Source of the DNA: a virus
Virus record (IMG/VR): IMGVR_UViG_3300032736_000431
Location: 1 to 25,289 of that record
Length of the DNA: 25,289 nt
Reading direction: 5' to 3' (one strand)
Shown here: one piece after another, positions 1 to 7,974 of the stretch
Position numbering within the stretch: position 1 is the stretch's first letter
How the letters are laid out: each line of letters begins with the position of its first letter
Notes under the pieces: model-generated
Database searches by the model: none
What the model was told of the DNA's origin: nothing
What the model saw: the letters and a program-made list of their open reading frames with translations, nothing else
Program-made: the position numbers and the translations under genes

Positions 1-2818
1 CGTCACCTTCAAGGTCGATGCCGGTAAATGCCTTGGAAACCGGGAGAACTTCCAAGACAGCCTCAAGTGCAGCAAAGAACCGTGGGTCTTGATCCACCAG
101 TGCTTTAGCGAGCAATTCCTGGGCAGCTGAAAGGGATCGGACACGTGCAATGTTAGCCGCATGGTGGATGGGATCAATCATTCCCCGGGAGCCATCGACC
201 GGGCCAAGTGCTCCCTTGGCCGCTCGGTGCGCGCTATCCCAGAGATAGATATCGCTGCCTTTCTTTTCTGCGAGGCGGCCTACGATGTCGTTGTCAAGAT
301 CGACACCAACTGCACGGGCGAGCATAAGCGCTTCGTCGTAAGAAAATGCCGGAGCTCTGAAGGCATCCCATGCGAGTACAAGAAATGCTGTCGTGGGGTC
401 AAGATCAGCATCAGCTTTGAGGTGGGTCAATTGTTCGAGACGCCACCGTTTGACTTCGCGCCGGGCGACATTAAGCGCGTCCTCCGGAGTTGCGGCATAA
501 GGATCCCATTCGTCTTCGAACAGAACCTGCTGACGCCGCCGCTTCCGCTCCTCCGGCAACTCCCTTGGTGTTCCCCGCTTGAGCGGCCAATGACGGGAGA
601 ACTCTTCCAGTGCGGGGCCAAAGGAGGCGAGATAGAGATCAACCCCGGTAATGCCAGCGTTTTGAAATTCCCCGACGCGCTCTCGCACTGCCTTGGCAAC
701 CAGTGGCTCCACGTCTTCCCAATAGAGGTCCGATTCCACTTGCATGTCTCCGGTACGCGGGCGGCATACAAGAAAGATGGTGCTGTTGGCGGCAGCTTTG
801 TTTTTGATATGAAGGCTTCCCCCAGCTTCTGTGTTTATGGGCCAAGACGCAGTAATAACAAAACCTGCTTCGATTAAGCCTTTAGTCAAGGCATCCCAAG
901 CGCCGGTAGCTTTGTGGGTGAACATCAAGGTCATGATACCATTGGGTTTAAGGGTGCGACGACATTCGGCGAAGATCGAAGCCATACGATCTTGGTAATC
1001 GCGCCCAGCCAGAGCCTTTGAGCCTTTTTGCCCTTGGAACTTGGAAATGTTGGCGACTGCTTCGTTGTCCTTGTCTGTCAGTTGGCGACGAAACAGTTCG
1101 GGGACAACGTGGCCGGCTGTCCGCTTGAGCCAGACGTAAAAAAAATCCGATAGTTCCGCATACATGACATTGTCGTAGTAGGGTGGATCCATAATCACCA
1201 CATCGATGGTCCCATCTTCAATGTGGTCGAGGCTGTCACCGGATTTACATGTGATGGTAAGTGGAGGTGACATATAACTGGCTTTATCTGCATGGGCGAA
1301 CAAGTTATCCCCGCCGTCTGGGCGGACGAGGGCGACTAGTTCATCGACGCATTTGGAGGTTTTGTCATTGGCCCAATCATATCCAATGCCTGAAACCAGT
1401 GACGCCATTTCCGCATAAGACCAAACAAATGCGAAGTCATGTCGGTCAAAAATTGATCGAACTCGCCCTGTAGTGCTATCCCAACGGCCAGCTCGATTAT
1501 TGTAATTTAAAATCGTATCTATAGTGATGGCGAGATACCCGTACGCAGCTTGTTTGAGGTCGGGGAGGTTGTCCTGCGCTTTGTCCTCATCTAGCATCTT
1601 TCGGTAAATTTCGACGCTGGTACCATGGCAAAGCAGTTGGCGGGGGGAGAACAGGTCGCACCATGTTTGCATTCCGTAACGTTGAGGCTCAGATGTCTTG
1701 TTACCGTCTGGGATTCGCTCAGTCGGAACAAAATTGAAAGCCTCCCACTCTGGGAGTTTTTCCTCTAGAAGTGCATTTATCTCTGCACTGTTGTCATCCT
1801 CGGGTCGAGGGGCGCGGTAGCCTCGGACCCATTTGTCTTTGCCTCGCTTCCCAGACTTTAGAATTTTAATGACGCGCTCTTTGTAAACGATTGCATATAG
1901 CTGTTCGCCCATTTCTCCTGCTTGCGCTTGGGCTTTGATCTCGTCGCCATCAATCACACGCCCGCAGTCTGAATAAGGGCAGGTGCCATCCCCGCGTGAG
2001 ACTGTTCCCTTTGATTGTTCGCTGAGCGAATTGACAACTTCGAAGGTACAGTTACGACCTTCAGAACCAGGACCATTTGCGAGGTGTGGAATCAAAAGAA
2101 TGCCAGCACCACTTGGTTCCAAACGCCAATTCGGCGATAGGGGTACAAGGCCATCACAATATGGGCAAGTAATTGTTCTCGCCCAGAGATACCCATCTGG
2201 ACGAGTATTTTCATAAGGTTCTGCAGGGAAAACTCCCTCTAGGCGTTTGCGAATCTCTACCGCAAATCTGCTCCCAAGTTCTTCGAGCGCAGGTTTTATC
2301 TCTTTTGAATGCCTTGATGGCCATTCAATCGTTGCCCGTTCAACAAATGATGCAACTGGGTTGATGTCGTTAGCGAAAGTCTCAATGCCCAGGCGCAAAG
2401 ATTCAAACGGGACGCTGCCGCCGCCTGCTGTTGGATCAAGAACGATAGTATTTTGGGGTAAAAGCTCTTCCAACCATTCTCGGTCTTGCTTGTCTGGCGT
2501 GTGCCCAAATGCTCTTGCATAACCGTAGGCGTTAGCTCCTAGGCGTTCTCCTTTCCGGTTGGCTATTGCTATCCTTTTTTTTGCAGCAACTGGGTCCCCA
2601 TGGATGCCGAGCGCATGCATAAATTTTTCCCGATTTGCTTCGGCTGGCAGCAGTGATGCCAGTATCGCGGAGCGCGAGGCCACCAATGGACGTCGTGCCC
2701 ACCACACGTGTAAGCGATTTGGAGCAGGAAATGGTGTCATTGGGACACGCTCCCTTAGGCTCTCAATTCCTATGGCTGCGATAGGCAACCATCGTTCAAT
2801 TAGGCGGGTATCGGTCAT
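1..2818 (-). CDS. DUF1156 adenine-specific DNA methyltransferase-like protein (partial, 3' end off window)
   Basis: The frame is open from the ATG at 2818 to the left edge, about 939 codons, with no stop codon in any stretch I translated. The N-terminus ([16 protein letters not shown], then [15 protein letters not shown] near residues 37-51) is typical of DUF1156 proteins. A SAM-binding motif, LDPTAGGGS, lies near residue 127, and the amino-methyltransferase motif DPPYYDN near residue 543. Between them, CPYC and a second Cys pair (CPYSDC) form a zinc ribbon. The family is predicted to methylate adenine in DNA and occurs in defence islands, often beside DUF499-type ATPases; that role is family knowledge and is not shown here. 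It is preceded by a gene remnant and then phage genes, so it is probably bacterial chromosome rather than phage. Confidence 0.88.
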   Translation of the reverse strand, partial: MTDTRLIERWLPIAAIGIESLRERVPMTPFPAPNRLHVWWARRPLVASRSAILASLLPAEANREKFMHALGIHGDPVAAKKRIAIANRKGERLGANAYGYARAFGHTPDKQDREWLEELLPQNTIVLDPTAGGGSVPFESLRLGIETFANDINPVASFVERATIEWPSRHSKEIKPALEELGSRFAVEIRKRLEGVFPAEPYENTRPDGYLWARTITCPYCDGLVPLSPNWRLEPSGAGILLIPHLANGPGSEGRNCTFEVVNSLSEQSKGTVSRGDGTCPYSDCGRVIDGDEIKAQAQAGEMGEQLYAIVYKERVIKILKSGKRGKDKWVRGYRAPRPEDDNSAEINALLEEKLPEWEAFNFVPTERIPDGNKTSEPQRYGMQTWCDLFSPRQLLCHGTSVEIYRKMLDEDKAQDNLPDLKQAAYGYLAITIDTILNYNNRAGRWDSTTGRVRSIFDRHDFAFVWSYAEMASLVSGIGYDWANDKTSKCVDELVALVRPDGGDNLFAHADKASYMSPPLTITCKSGDSLDHIEDGTIDVVIMDPPYYDNVMYAELSDFFYVWLKRTAGHVVPELFRRQLTDKDNEAVANISKFQGQKGSKALAGRDYQDRMASIFAECRRTLKPNGIMTLMFTHKATGAWDALTKGLIEAGFVITASWPINTEAGGSLHIKNKAAANSTIFLVCRPRTGDMQVESDLYWEDVEPLVAKAVRERVGEFQNAGITGVDLYLASFGPALEEFSRHWPLKRGTPRELPEERKRRRQQVLFEDEWDPYAATPEDALNVARREVKRWRLEQLTHLKADADLDPTTAFLVLAWDAFRAPAFSYDEALMLARAVGVDLDNDIVGRLAEKKGSDIYLWDSAHRAAKGALGPVDGSRGMIDPIHHAANIARVRSLSAAQELLAKALVDQDPRFFAALEAVLEVLPVSKAFTGIDLEGD

Positions 2819-2836
2819 TGCATCTCCGTCATCCCA

Positions 2837-2968
2837 TTATCGTTTAGGATCGGTTAGTAGGAAGCGGAGTGCCATAAGCACACGCCGTGGATTCTTGCGG
2901 TGAATGGCCATACCGAGCCAGTAGGCGGCCTCTTCACGCCCCATAGCTTCGATAACCGGTCCAATTAA
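2837..2968 (-). pseudogene. 3' remnant of an unidentified gene upstream of the DUF1156 gene
   Basis: An open frame runs from the codon after a TAG (2971-2969) to the TAA at 2837. It can be translated as 35 residues from the ATG at 2944, starting MGREEAAYWLGMAIHRKNPR and ending LLTDPKR. The residues before the ATG (LIGPVIEA) also look like coding sequence, no convincing ribosome site precedes the ATG, and the next gene starts only 18 bases after the stop. I read it as the C-terminal tail of a longer bacterial gene that was operonic with the DUF1156 gene and was cut when phage DNA joined at about 2966-2972. I do not recognise the family. A genuine 35-residue protein is the alternative. Confidence 0.5.
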
Positions 2969-2975
2969 CTAGGCG
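2960..2975. other. Putative phage/chromosome junction
   Basis: The phage radical SAM gene ends with TAA at 2967-2965. The frame of the truncated bacterial gene becomes open two bases earlier on the minus strand, immediately after a TAG. Phage-type genes lie only to the right and the DUF1156 gene only to the left. No tRNA gene, integrase or direct repeat is visible here, so I cannot tell an attachment site from a deletion or recombination breakpoint. Confidence 0.4.
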
Positions 2976-3864
2976 CTTGATCGCCATGCTCTACACCGTC
3001 TGGATAATCTTCGGGAAGGTTGGCAACGAAATTCCTGAAATTGCGGGGCTTCCATGTTTTCATGTGGGCCTCAATTTCTTCCTTGGTGAAGGGTTCGTCC
3101 CGGACTTCAACATTGCCTTTAAGGGCCCGGACGGACCCCGCCTTCAGCAATCGACCAAGATTTTTTGGAGATACCAGATCAATTGAGGGTCCGTCACGAC
3201 CACCCCGATTGTCTGACCGTGTTTCCATTGGTAACGCGCCAGAACACTTCCCGCAGTAGCGATGAACTTGATCTTGAAATTGCGCCGGGTGCTTTTTCCA
3301 CCAGCCGGGCTCAATAGGGTATCCTCCCGGACCGTCAAATAAGTAATCCTGGCTTGCAGCGATTTCACAGAAAAATGCTCCCTTTGGAGTGATTGCCGCA
3401 CTCCAACGGGCTTGGAACGGGCAATTATCAATTAAGATTTTGCGGAGGTCTTCATCCTCAACCATTTCTTCAATAGCGACAAGAAGCGGCTGGTGGCGGC
3501 CCGACGCTTGGGTGTGATCGTTATAGGTAATCATGTCGTCATCAAAGGTGGAAAGGATGTCATCCCTGTATTCTTTCCATTTGAAGCCCGCCGTCCAAAA
3601 CTCCCGCCGCCGCCTGTCCGGGATTAACTCCCGAATAAGGGCTAGGATTTCACGGAATTTTGGGTGTAGGGCAGGTTCACCACCCATAATTCCGACACGG
3701 CCCGGGAACCCGTCAAGAGACTGAATGGCCTTCCTGACAGTTTCGAGGTCCATGAAGTAGGGCTTGCGATGGTGTCCGACCGCACGGGTGCAATGAGAAC
3801 AAGCCAAGTGACAGGCATTCGTGACATCAACATGGATGACGGTATTATCGCTTATTGGCCTCAT
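2965..3864 (-). CDS. Radical SAM protein (phage accessory)
   Basis: The 299-residue protein carries the canonical CxxxCxxC cluster motif at residues 18-25 (CHLACSHC) and a SAM-contacting GGEP at 61-64. Later cysteines (NCPF, FFCEIA and CGKC) could bind an auxiliary cluster or zinc. The family uses a 4Fe-4S cluster and SAM to generate a 5'-deoxyadenosyl radical; the substrate is unknown. The start overlaps the scaffold gene stop by four bases (ATGA), so the two are translationally coupled. It sits where a major capsid gene would be expected in this type of phage. The stop lies right at the phage/chromosome junction, so the last residues may not be native. There is no obvious link to deazaguanine synthesis (QueE). 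Confidence 0.85.
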   Translation of the reverse strand: MRPISDNTVIHVDVTNACHLACSHCTRAVGHHRKPYFMDLETVRKAIQSLDGFPGRVGIMGGEPALHPKFREILALIRELIPDRRRREFWTAGFKWKEYRDDILSTFDDDMITYNDHTQASGRHQPLLVAIEEMVEDEDLRKILIDNCPFQARWSAAITPKGAFFCEIAASQDYLFDGPGGYPIEPGWWKKHPAQFQDQVHRYCGKCSGALPMETRSDNRGGRDGPSIDLVSPKNLGRLLKAGSVRALKGNVEVRDEPFTKEEIEAHMKTWKPRNFRNFVANLPEDYPDGVEHGDQAPS

Positions 3865-4862
3865 GCTTGAGAATTCCGCTTATTCATGCGTTCCTTGGCC
3901 AGAATCAGTTCATAGTATTCTTGTTCCAACAAGGTTTTGTTGCCATCGGCGGTCTTCTGGCCTTTGTAGTAATCGCTTTCCTTGTCCTTCATCAACTGAG
4001 AAATTTCCCCCATACGGGTGTCGATGGTTTGCATTGAACCACCATGACTCGGTCCGGTTCTGGTAATTTCCGGGTCCAGTTCAAGGGCGATGGCGGACAG
4101 GTATTTCAGCGTGTTGGCGTCATTACCAAGGGCTGTGCCGTCTGCCAAACGAGCCCCTAAGATTTGGTCCATCATGCCGTCCGGGGCGTTGACATACTCA
4201 CCATCGGCCCGGGAGAAGCCCTTAAACAAGGCGATGGCGGCACCAACCCGGGGGGCAATGTCTTTGCCCATTTCCTTGGTCAGTAATTCTTGGGTCGCGG
4301 CCTTGTCGGAATCGTCTTGGGCCGCCCGTTCTGCAACCGTTTGGTCCTGAATTTCAAAATACATTTCAAGATTTTGTTTCACGGCGGCGGGCGGGATATT
4401 GGCCTTGTGGGCTTTTTCCAGGTAGTTTTCGACCAAATCCTTATTGTCTTCGCCAATGACAGTTTCTTCATTCAGCCCCAAGTCTTCAACCTTGTAGCCA
4501 TCTTCAGGGATGCCAGAGGCTTTCCGCCATGCGGAAACTTGCTCGTCGGTGCCGTCTTCAGGGAACGGGTTGGGGTCTTCGCCCTGCTTGAATTGCTTTT
4601 CAATATTGAGAAACGATTTCATCACTTCGCCGGGGTTGTTCCAGCGGTCGGCGCGTTTCATCAATTTGTCGTAATCTTCCCCTTCGGTTTTTCCGTCCAA
4701 GGCATAGGAAACATATTGCGATTTCCAATCGTCGGGGAACATCGAAGAAGCTGGGGCCGGTGCGCCTTCCGGGGCCGGGGTCATAACCGTGTTCGGGGCC
4801 GGTGCGGCGGGCGGTGCGGGTTCCGGGGCCGGTGCGGGTTGTCCGGGGTCTAGTTCACTCAT
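3861..4862 (-). CDS. Phage head scaffolding protein (putative)
   Basis: This is a 333-residue, highly acidic protein. The first 40 residues are Pro/Ala-rich and low in complexity (repeated PAPEPAPP-type sequence). A helical, charged body follows (DDWKSQYVSYALDG, then a region rich in EED and KK), and the protein ends with a basic helix (LAKERMNKRNSQA). Size, acidity, disordered start and position after portal and Bbp19-like genes match the scaffold of T7- and BPP-1-like podoviruses. A scaffold guides procapsid assembly and leaves before DNA packaging. The gene starts immediately after the Bbp19-like gene. The capsid gene that normally follows is absent. Confidence 0.72.
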   Translation of the reverse strand: MSELDPGQPAPAPEPAPPAAPAPNTVMTPAPEGAPAPASSMFPDDWKSQYVSYALDGKTEGEDYDKLMKRADRWNNPGEVMKSFLNIEKQFKQGEDPNPFPEDGTDEQVSAWRKASGIPEDGYKVEDLGLNEETVIGEDNKDLVENYLEKAHKANIPPAAVKQNLEMYFEIQDQTVAERAAQDDSDKAATQELLTKEMGKDIAPRVGAAIALFKGFSRADGEYVNAPDGMMDQILGARLADGTALGNDANTLKYLSAIALELDPEITRTGPSHGGSMQTIDTRMGEISQLMKDKESDYYKGQKTADGNKTLLEQEYYELILAKERMNKRNSQA

Positions 4863-5189
4863 TTACGATTTCCTTTTTCGGGTTACTTGTACGGGTTGGG
4901 GTGTTCTGGATTTTTCGAGTTGCCTAGCGTTCTGCTTGATAATGCCTACATTTATGGTGGAAATATTAACAAGGGTGCGCCCAATGTGGCGCTTTCCCTC
5001 ATTAAAATCCTGCCACTTCCCGTTGTCCGGGTCGAAGGTCATGTTGTAGGTGCCGCATAATTCATGGATAAGACACTTCATCGCCCGGACCTGTTGTTCC
5101 GGGCTGGCCTCGCCCCTGAAAAGGGCCTGAATTGCGTAGGAATCTACATCGTCAACGGGAAGAACGATGTGGCCGGGATTATCTGCCAT
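4863..5189 (-). CDS. Bbp19-like phage protein
   Basis: This 108-residue protein has a C-terminal half that follows the pattern of the Bbp19-like phage domain: TYNMTFDPDNGKWQDFNEGK followed by RHIGRTLVNI. The tail is basic (QVTRKRKS). In Bordetella phage BPP-1 and relatives, the Bbp19-type gene lies between the portal and the scaffold, exactly as here. The molecular role is not established; the context makes it a head-assembly factor. It ends directly before the scaffold start and begins 7 bases after the preceding stop. Confidence 0.6.
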   Translation of the reverse strand: MADNPGHIVLPVDDVDSYAIQALFRGEASPEQQVRAMKCLIHELCGTYNMTFDPDNGKWQDFNEGKRHIGRTLVNISTINVGIIKQNARQLEKSRTPQPVQVTRKRKS

Positions 5190-5196
5190 TCAAACC

Positions 5197-5601
5197 TTAT
5201 CCAAATCTTTGTGGGCCGGACTCTTGCAGGAAGGTTGTGTTGGTGCCCCTTGCCCGGCTTCCTTCCTTGCGCTTCCCGGCGCTTTTTCTTCGTTCTTCGG
5301 CTATCCGGGGGTCATCCATCGTTCCTTGTCGGCGCGGCGTTGTTCTTGCCCCGGGAACGTCGGCTAGGGGCTCGGTGCTAACTGAATCCGGACCACGATT
5401 TGTCGTTGCCAGCGGCAATATTCCGGGCATACCATCAAACATGCCTCTTAAAAAATTGTCGATGCTACGGCCCGTGGCGTTGGTTTTGTTCACGGAGTCG
5501 GCACCAACGCCAACAGGGATTCCTTCGTTGGCTCGGTTGGCCCCGGCCTGCATTGTGCCCATGAAAGAATCCAGGCTGAAACTTTGAAACACTTTAGCCA
5601 T
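5197..5601 (-). CDS. Hypothetical phage head-region protein
   Basis: The gene encodes 134 residues from the ATG at 5601, which reads MAKVFQSFSLDSFMG. The start overlaps the end of the portal gene, whose stop is at 5594. An upstream in-frame ATG at 5655 would extend it deeper into the portal gene and is less likely. The N-terminal half is Gly/Ala-rich; the C-terminal half is basic and probably disordered (RIAEERRKSAGKRKEGSR). No family is recognised. Its place between portal and Bbp19-like genes corresponds to Bbp20 in BPP-1, so a small head protein is likely by synteny only. Confidence 0.65.
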   Translation of the reverse strand: MAKVFQSFSLDSFMGTMQAGANRANEGIPVGVGADSVNKTNATGRSIDNFLRGMFDGMPGILPLATTNRGPDSVSTEPLADVPGARTTPRRQGTMDDPRIAEERRKSAGKRKEGSRARGTNTTFLQESGPQRFG

Positions 5602-7264
5602 TTGGGTTTTCCTGTTGCTGTTCTGGCTGCGGGGCCAATGCTTGTCCGGCACCACCTACTTGTTGCGCCACTTGGGCCCCGGCGGAAACGGTTTGCATCA
5701 ATTCGGCCAATTGCTTTTTCTTTGCCTCGGTTTCCTTAATCTCTTCCATTTGCTCTTCGGTCCGCATCCATTCAGGCGGTGTGCCTACGCCATGCTGGGC
5801 GTCACGGTGCGCGGTTTCCCAATCAATGATCTGCACCGCCAGCGGGTCAACCGCTGACGCTTCGACCGCAAGGCCCTTGGCCTCAAGGAATTGCTGACCC
5901 TTCAGCCTGTCGATGGATTCACTAAGCGGGCTTTCAAAATGGAATTCGGTTTCTTGGCCCTGTAAGGATTCCGGGATATTTTCCGCCGGACCAAAAGCCC
6001 CGCCGCGCATTAGGATGTCAAAATCCATTTCCATCAAAGCGCCGTTGTAATCGTCTTCCAAGGGCTCAAACAACGGAAGGGCTTGACGGATGAATTCACC
6101 AATACGCTCGGAGACTTCCATTGGTGACATGCCGCCCATCCCGGCGGCGGGCAACGCCAGCTTATCCAGATAGAAGGCCATCGAAATCATGTCGCGGATA
6201 TCTTGGTTCATTTTCAGACCAAGCGGTATGGACTTCTCACCGCCCTTGAAGAGGGGTCTAAGGGCTTCCCCTAGTCTTTCATCATATTGGGCGTCAATGG
6301 GCGTGAAACCGCCTGGGAATATCTCTATGGCCCCTTTTAAGGCTTCCTCTACCCCGACCATCGGCGGTTCAACCGCAAACTCTCCGGCGGTCAACAACGT
6401 GTACGTCATTGCCTGCAACAATCGGCCATCCGGAAGGGCGGCTATTGCGGCGGGAGAATAAGCATATTGTGAGCCGGATACGGTTTCCCAGCGGGGGATG
6501 ACATAAATCTGATTCCAAGAGCCCCGTTCTTCCAAAAGAGTTTCGTTGTCGGTGTCGATGTAAATGGAAACGTAGGGCTGGCGGAATTTCTTTTCATATT
6601 CGGCGGACATCACGACGATATGACAGACATTGACGGTCTTGTATGGGGTCTTTGCGGCCAATTCGGTGACTTGCCTAGATACCTTGCTGGGGAATTTCTG
6701 TTTCAATTCCCGGGCACCCGGCGTCCAGCGGCGGTGAACGGCGCTAATTTTGCCATAGGAGTTTTCGGACCAGCGAATATCCCGCAAATGCCAGTTCCGG
6801 TGCAGAAGGACGGGGCCGTTTGAGGGCGTTCTTGCCAGTTCGGCGGTCAGAACCGCTTGGCCGAAGGTGGCAAAATCGTGATCGGCTTCCTTGGTGGCGC
6901 GGACGAAGTTTGATTCCCGGTCATAAATGGCCCGCGTTAGAACCCGGTCGGTCATGGCCAGCCACTTGCGGGCCGCTTCATCTTCCAGTTGAGTCCGCTT
7001 GGCGCGGTTATGAAACCACGGCTTTGCCTTGGGCCGCAACATCGCACCGAAGGCGTTGCCAAGATCGCGCCGGGCAATGATGGGATACGATGTATCCAAG
7101 TTGGATGCAAATTCGTCTCCCAAAGACCGCGAAACCGTGAAGTCAGCACGTTCCGGATAGAAGTTTTCAGCCAATTCCTGAAAAAGCGACATCAGGTTTT
7201 GGGACTTCCCGAAGAGTTCCGCGTTCTCTTCTAAAAGCTGTTTGTGGCGCTGGTCTAAGGCCAT
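5594..7264 (-). CDS. Portal protein (T7-type head-tail connector family)
   Basis: The 556-residue product has the size and organisation of podovirus head-tail connector proteins. The N-terminus covers helical residues with an ELAENFYPERADF segment, typical of the family. The middle has SGSQYAYSPAAIAALPDGR, the usual 'GS.YG.SPA..ALPD' motif, and GGMSPMEVSERIGEF, the usual '.MTATEV..R' motif. The C-terminal tail is Gln/Ala-rich. A dodecamer forms the DNA-translocation channel at one capsid vertex and docks the terminase. The start lies just after the preceding small gene's stop. Length and motifs look intact. Confidence 0.93.
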   Translation of the reverse strand: MALDQRHKQLLEENAELFGKSQNLMSLFQELAENFYPERADFTVSRSLGDEFASNLDTSYPIIARRDLGNAFGAMLRPKAKPWFHNRAKRTQLEDEAARKWLAMTDRVLTRAIYDRESNFVRATKEADHDFATFGQAVLTAELARTPSNGPVLLHRNWHLRDIRWSENSYGKISAVHRRWTPGARELKQKFPSKVSRQVTELAAKTPYKTVNVCHIVVMSAEYEKKFRQPYVSIYIDTDNETLLEERGSWNQIYVIPRWETVSGSQYAYSPAAIAALPDGRLLQAMTYTLLTAGEFAVEPPMVGVEEALKGAIEIFPGGFTPIDAQYDERLGEALRPLFKGGEKSIPLGLKMNQDIRDMISMAFYLDKLALPAAGMGGMSPMEVSERIGEFIRQALPLFEPLEDDYNGALMEMDFDILMRGGAFGPAENIPESLQGQETEFHFESPLSESIDRLKGQQFLEAKGLAVEASAVDPLAVQIIDWETAHRDAQHGVGTPPEWMRTEEQMEEIKETEAKKKQLAELMQTVSAGAQVAQQVGGAGQALAPQPEQQQENPNG

Positions 7265-7266
7265 GA

Positions 7267-7518
7267 TTACCCGAAGGTATTCCCGTTGCCAACTTCAGAA
7301 AGGACCGTCGATGACCTCCCCGATTTTTCGGACCGCCTTGCCATAGTCCTTCTGCGGCCTTCCGCTGACGCGGCTTCGTCCCTAACTGGTGCAGGCGTGG
7401 GAGCAGCGGCGGCTGGCGCGGTCTGGCTTTGTCCTTTTTGTTTGGAACCACCAAAAATAGAGGAAACGGCTTGCGAAGCCAAGGTACTGACAACGGCAGA
7501 CACTACAGATGCGGGCAT
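7267..7518 (-). CDS. Small phage protein between terminase and portal genes
   Basis: The gene gives about 83 residues. The N-terminal 25 residues are small and hydrophobic (VVSAVVSTLASQAVSSIFGG). A low-complexity Ala/Pro/Gln linker follows (QTAPAAAAPTPAPV), then a basic tail. Small genes of this kind often lie before the portal in BPP-1- and Bcep-like phages, but their role is unknown. The start could be the GTG at 7521 or the ATG at 7518, which overlaps the previous stop as TGATG; I prefer the ATG. It ends two bases before the portal start codon. Confidence 0.7.
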   Translation of the reverse strand: MPASVVSAVVSTLASQAVSSIFGGSKQKGQSQTAPAAAAPTPAPVRDEAASAEGRRRTMARRSEKSGRSSTVLSEVGNGNTFG

Positions 7519-7967
7519 CACGATAAATCCTTTTCCATTAAAATCCCTGCTTCTTTATAGCCAAGGATTGTTAAAAGTTTTACAACTTTGTCTTGGTCGA
7601 TGTCTGACGAAACATCAATAAATGCGGAGTCACCGCCATTTTCAACAATCCATTTTTCGAATTCCCGCAAAAGGCCCCTTCCGGCAAGGACGCCTCTATT
7701 GTCCGGGTTTACATAAAGGAAATGCTCCCTGCCAATAAATCTTTCGGACGCGGAATGTTCAAGGATTTCACCCGCCATAAAACCAACCAGATTATTTTTT
7801 TGCCAAGCGCCGTAACTGAAAACTTTTGGGCTGGCAATAAAAATTGTGGCAACAAATTTAATCCGTTCCTCTGCGAATTCCCCTTTGTATCCGCTTTCCT
7901 TATACATCACCTTCCCTAGATTCATAACAGAATCCAGATCATTTAACGCTAACGGTCCAAATCTCAT
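7518..7967 (-). CDS. GNAT-like N-acetyltransferase, phage-encoded
   Basis: The 149-residue protein begins MRFGPLALNDLDSVMNLGKV. I chose the ATG at 7967 because it follows a good AGGAGAT site and lies 8 bases after the terL stop; the longer open frame merely overlaps terL. The layout is that of a GNAT domain: N-terminal helix, central strands with FSYGAWQKNNLVGFMAGEI, then the acetyl-CoA-loop region VNPDNRGVLAGRGLLREF, and a C-terminal YKEAGILMEKDL strand. Such genes are frequent next to terL in podoviruses. The acyl acceptor is unknown. Confidence 0.72.
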   Translation of the reverse strand: MRFGPLALNDLDSVMNLGKVMYKESGYKGEFAEERIKFVATIFIASPKVFSYGAWQKNNLVGFMAGEILEHSASERFIGREHFLYVNPDNRGVLAGRGLLREFEKWIVENGGDSAFIDVSSDIDQDKVVKLLTILGYKEAGILMEKDLS

Positions 7968-7974
7968 ACCCAGC

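Noticed and set aside
161-877. 238-codon plus-strand open frame
   Set aside because: It lies opposite the DUF1156 gene, has no family-like segments, and the minus frame is continuous with clear motifs.
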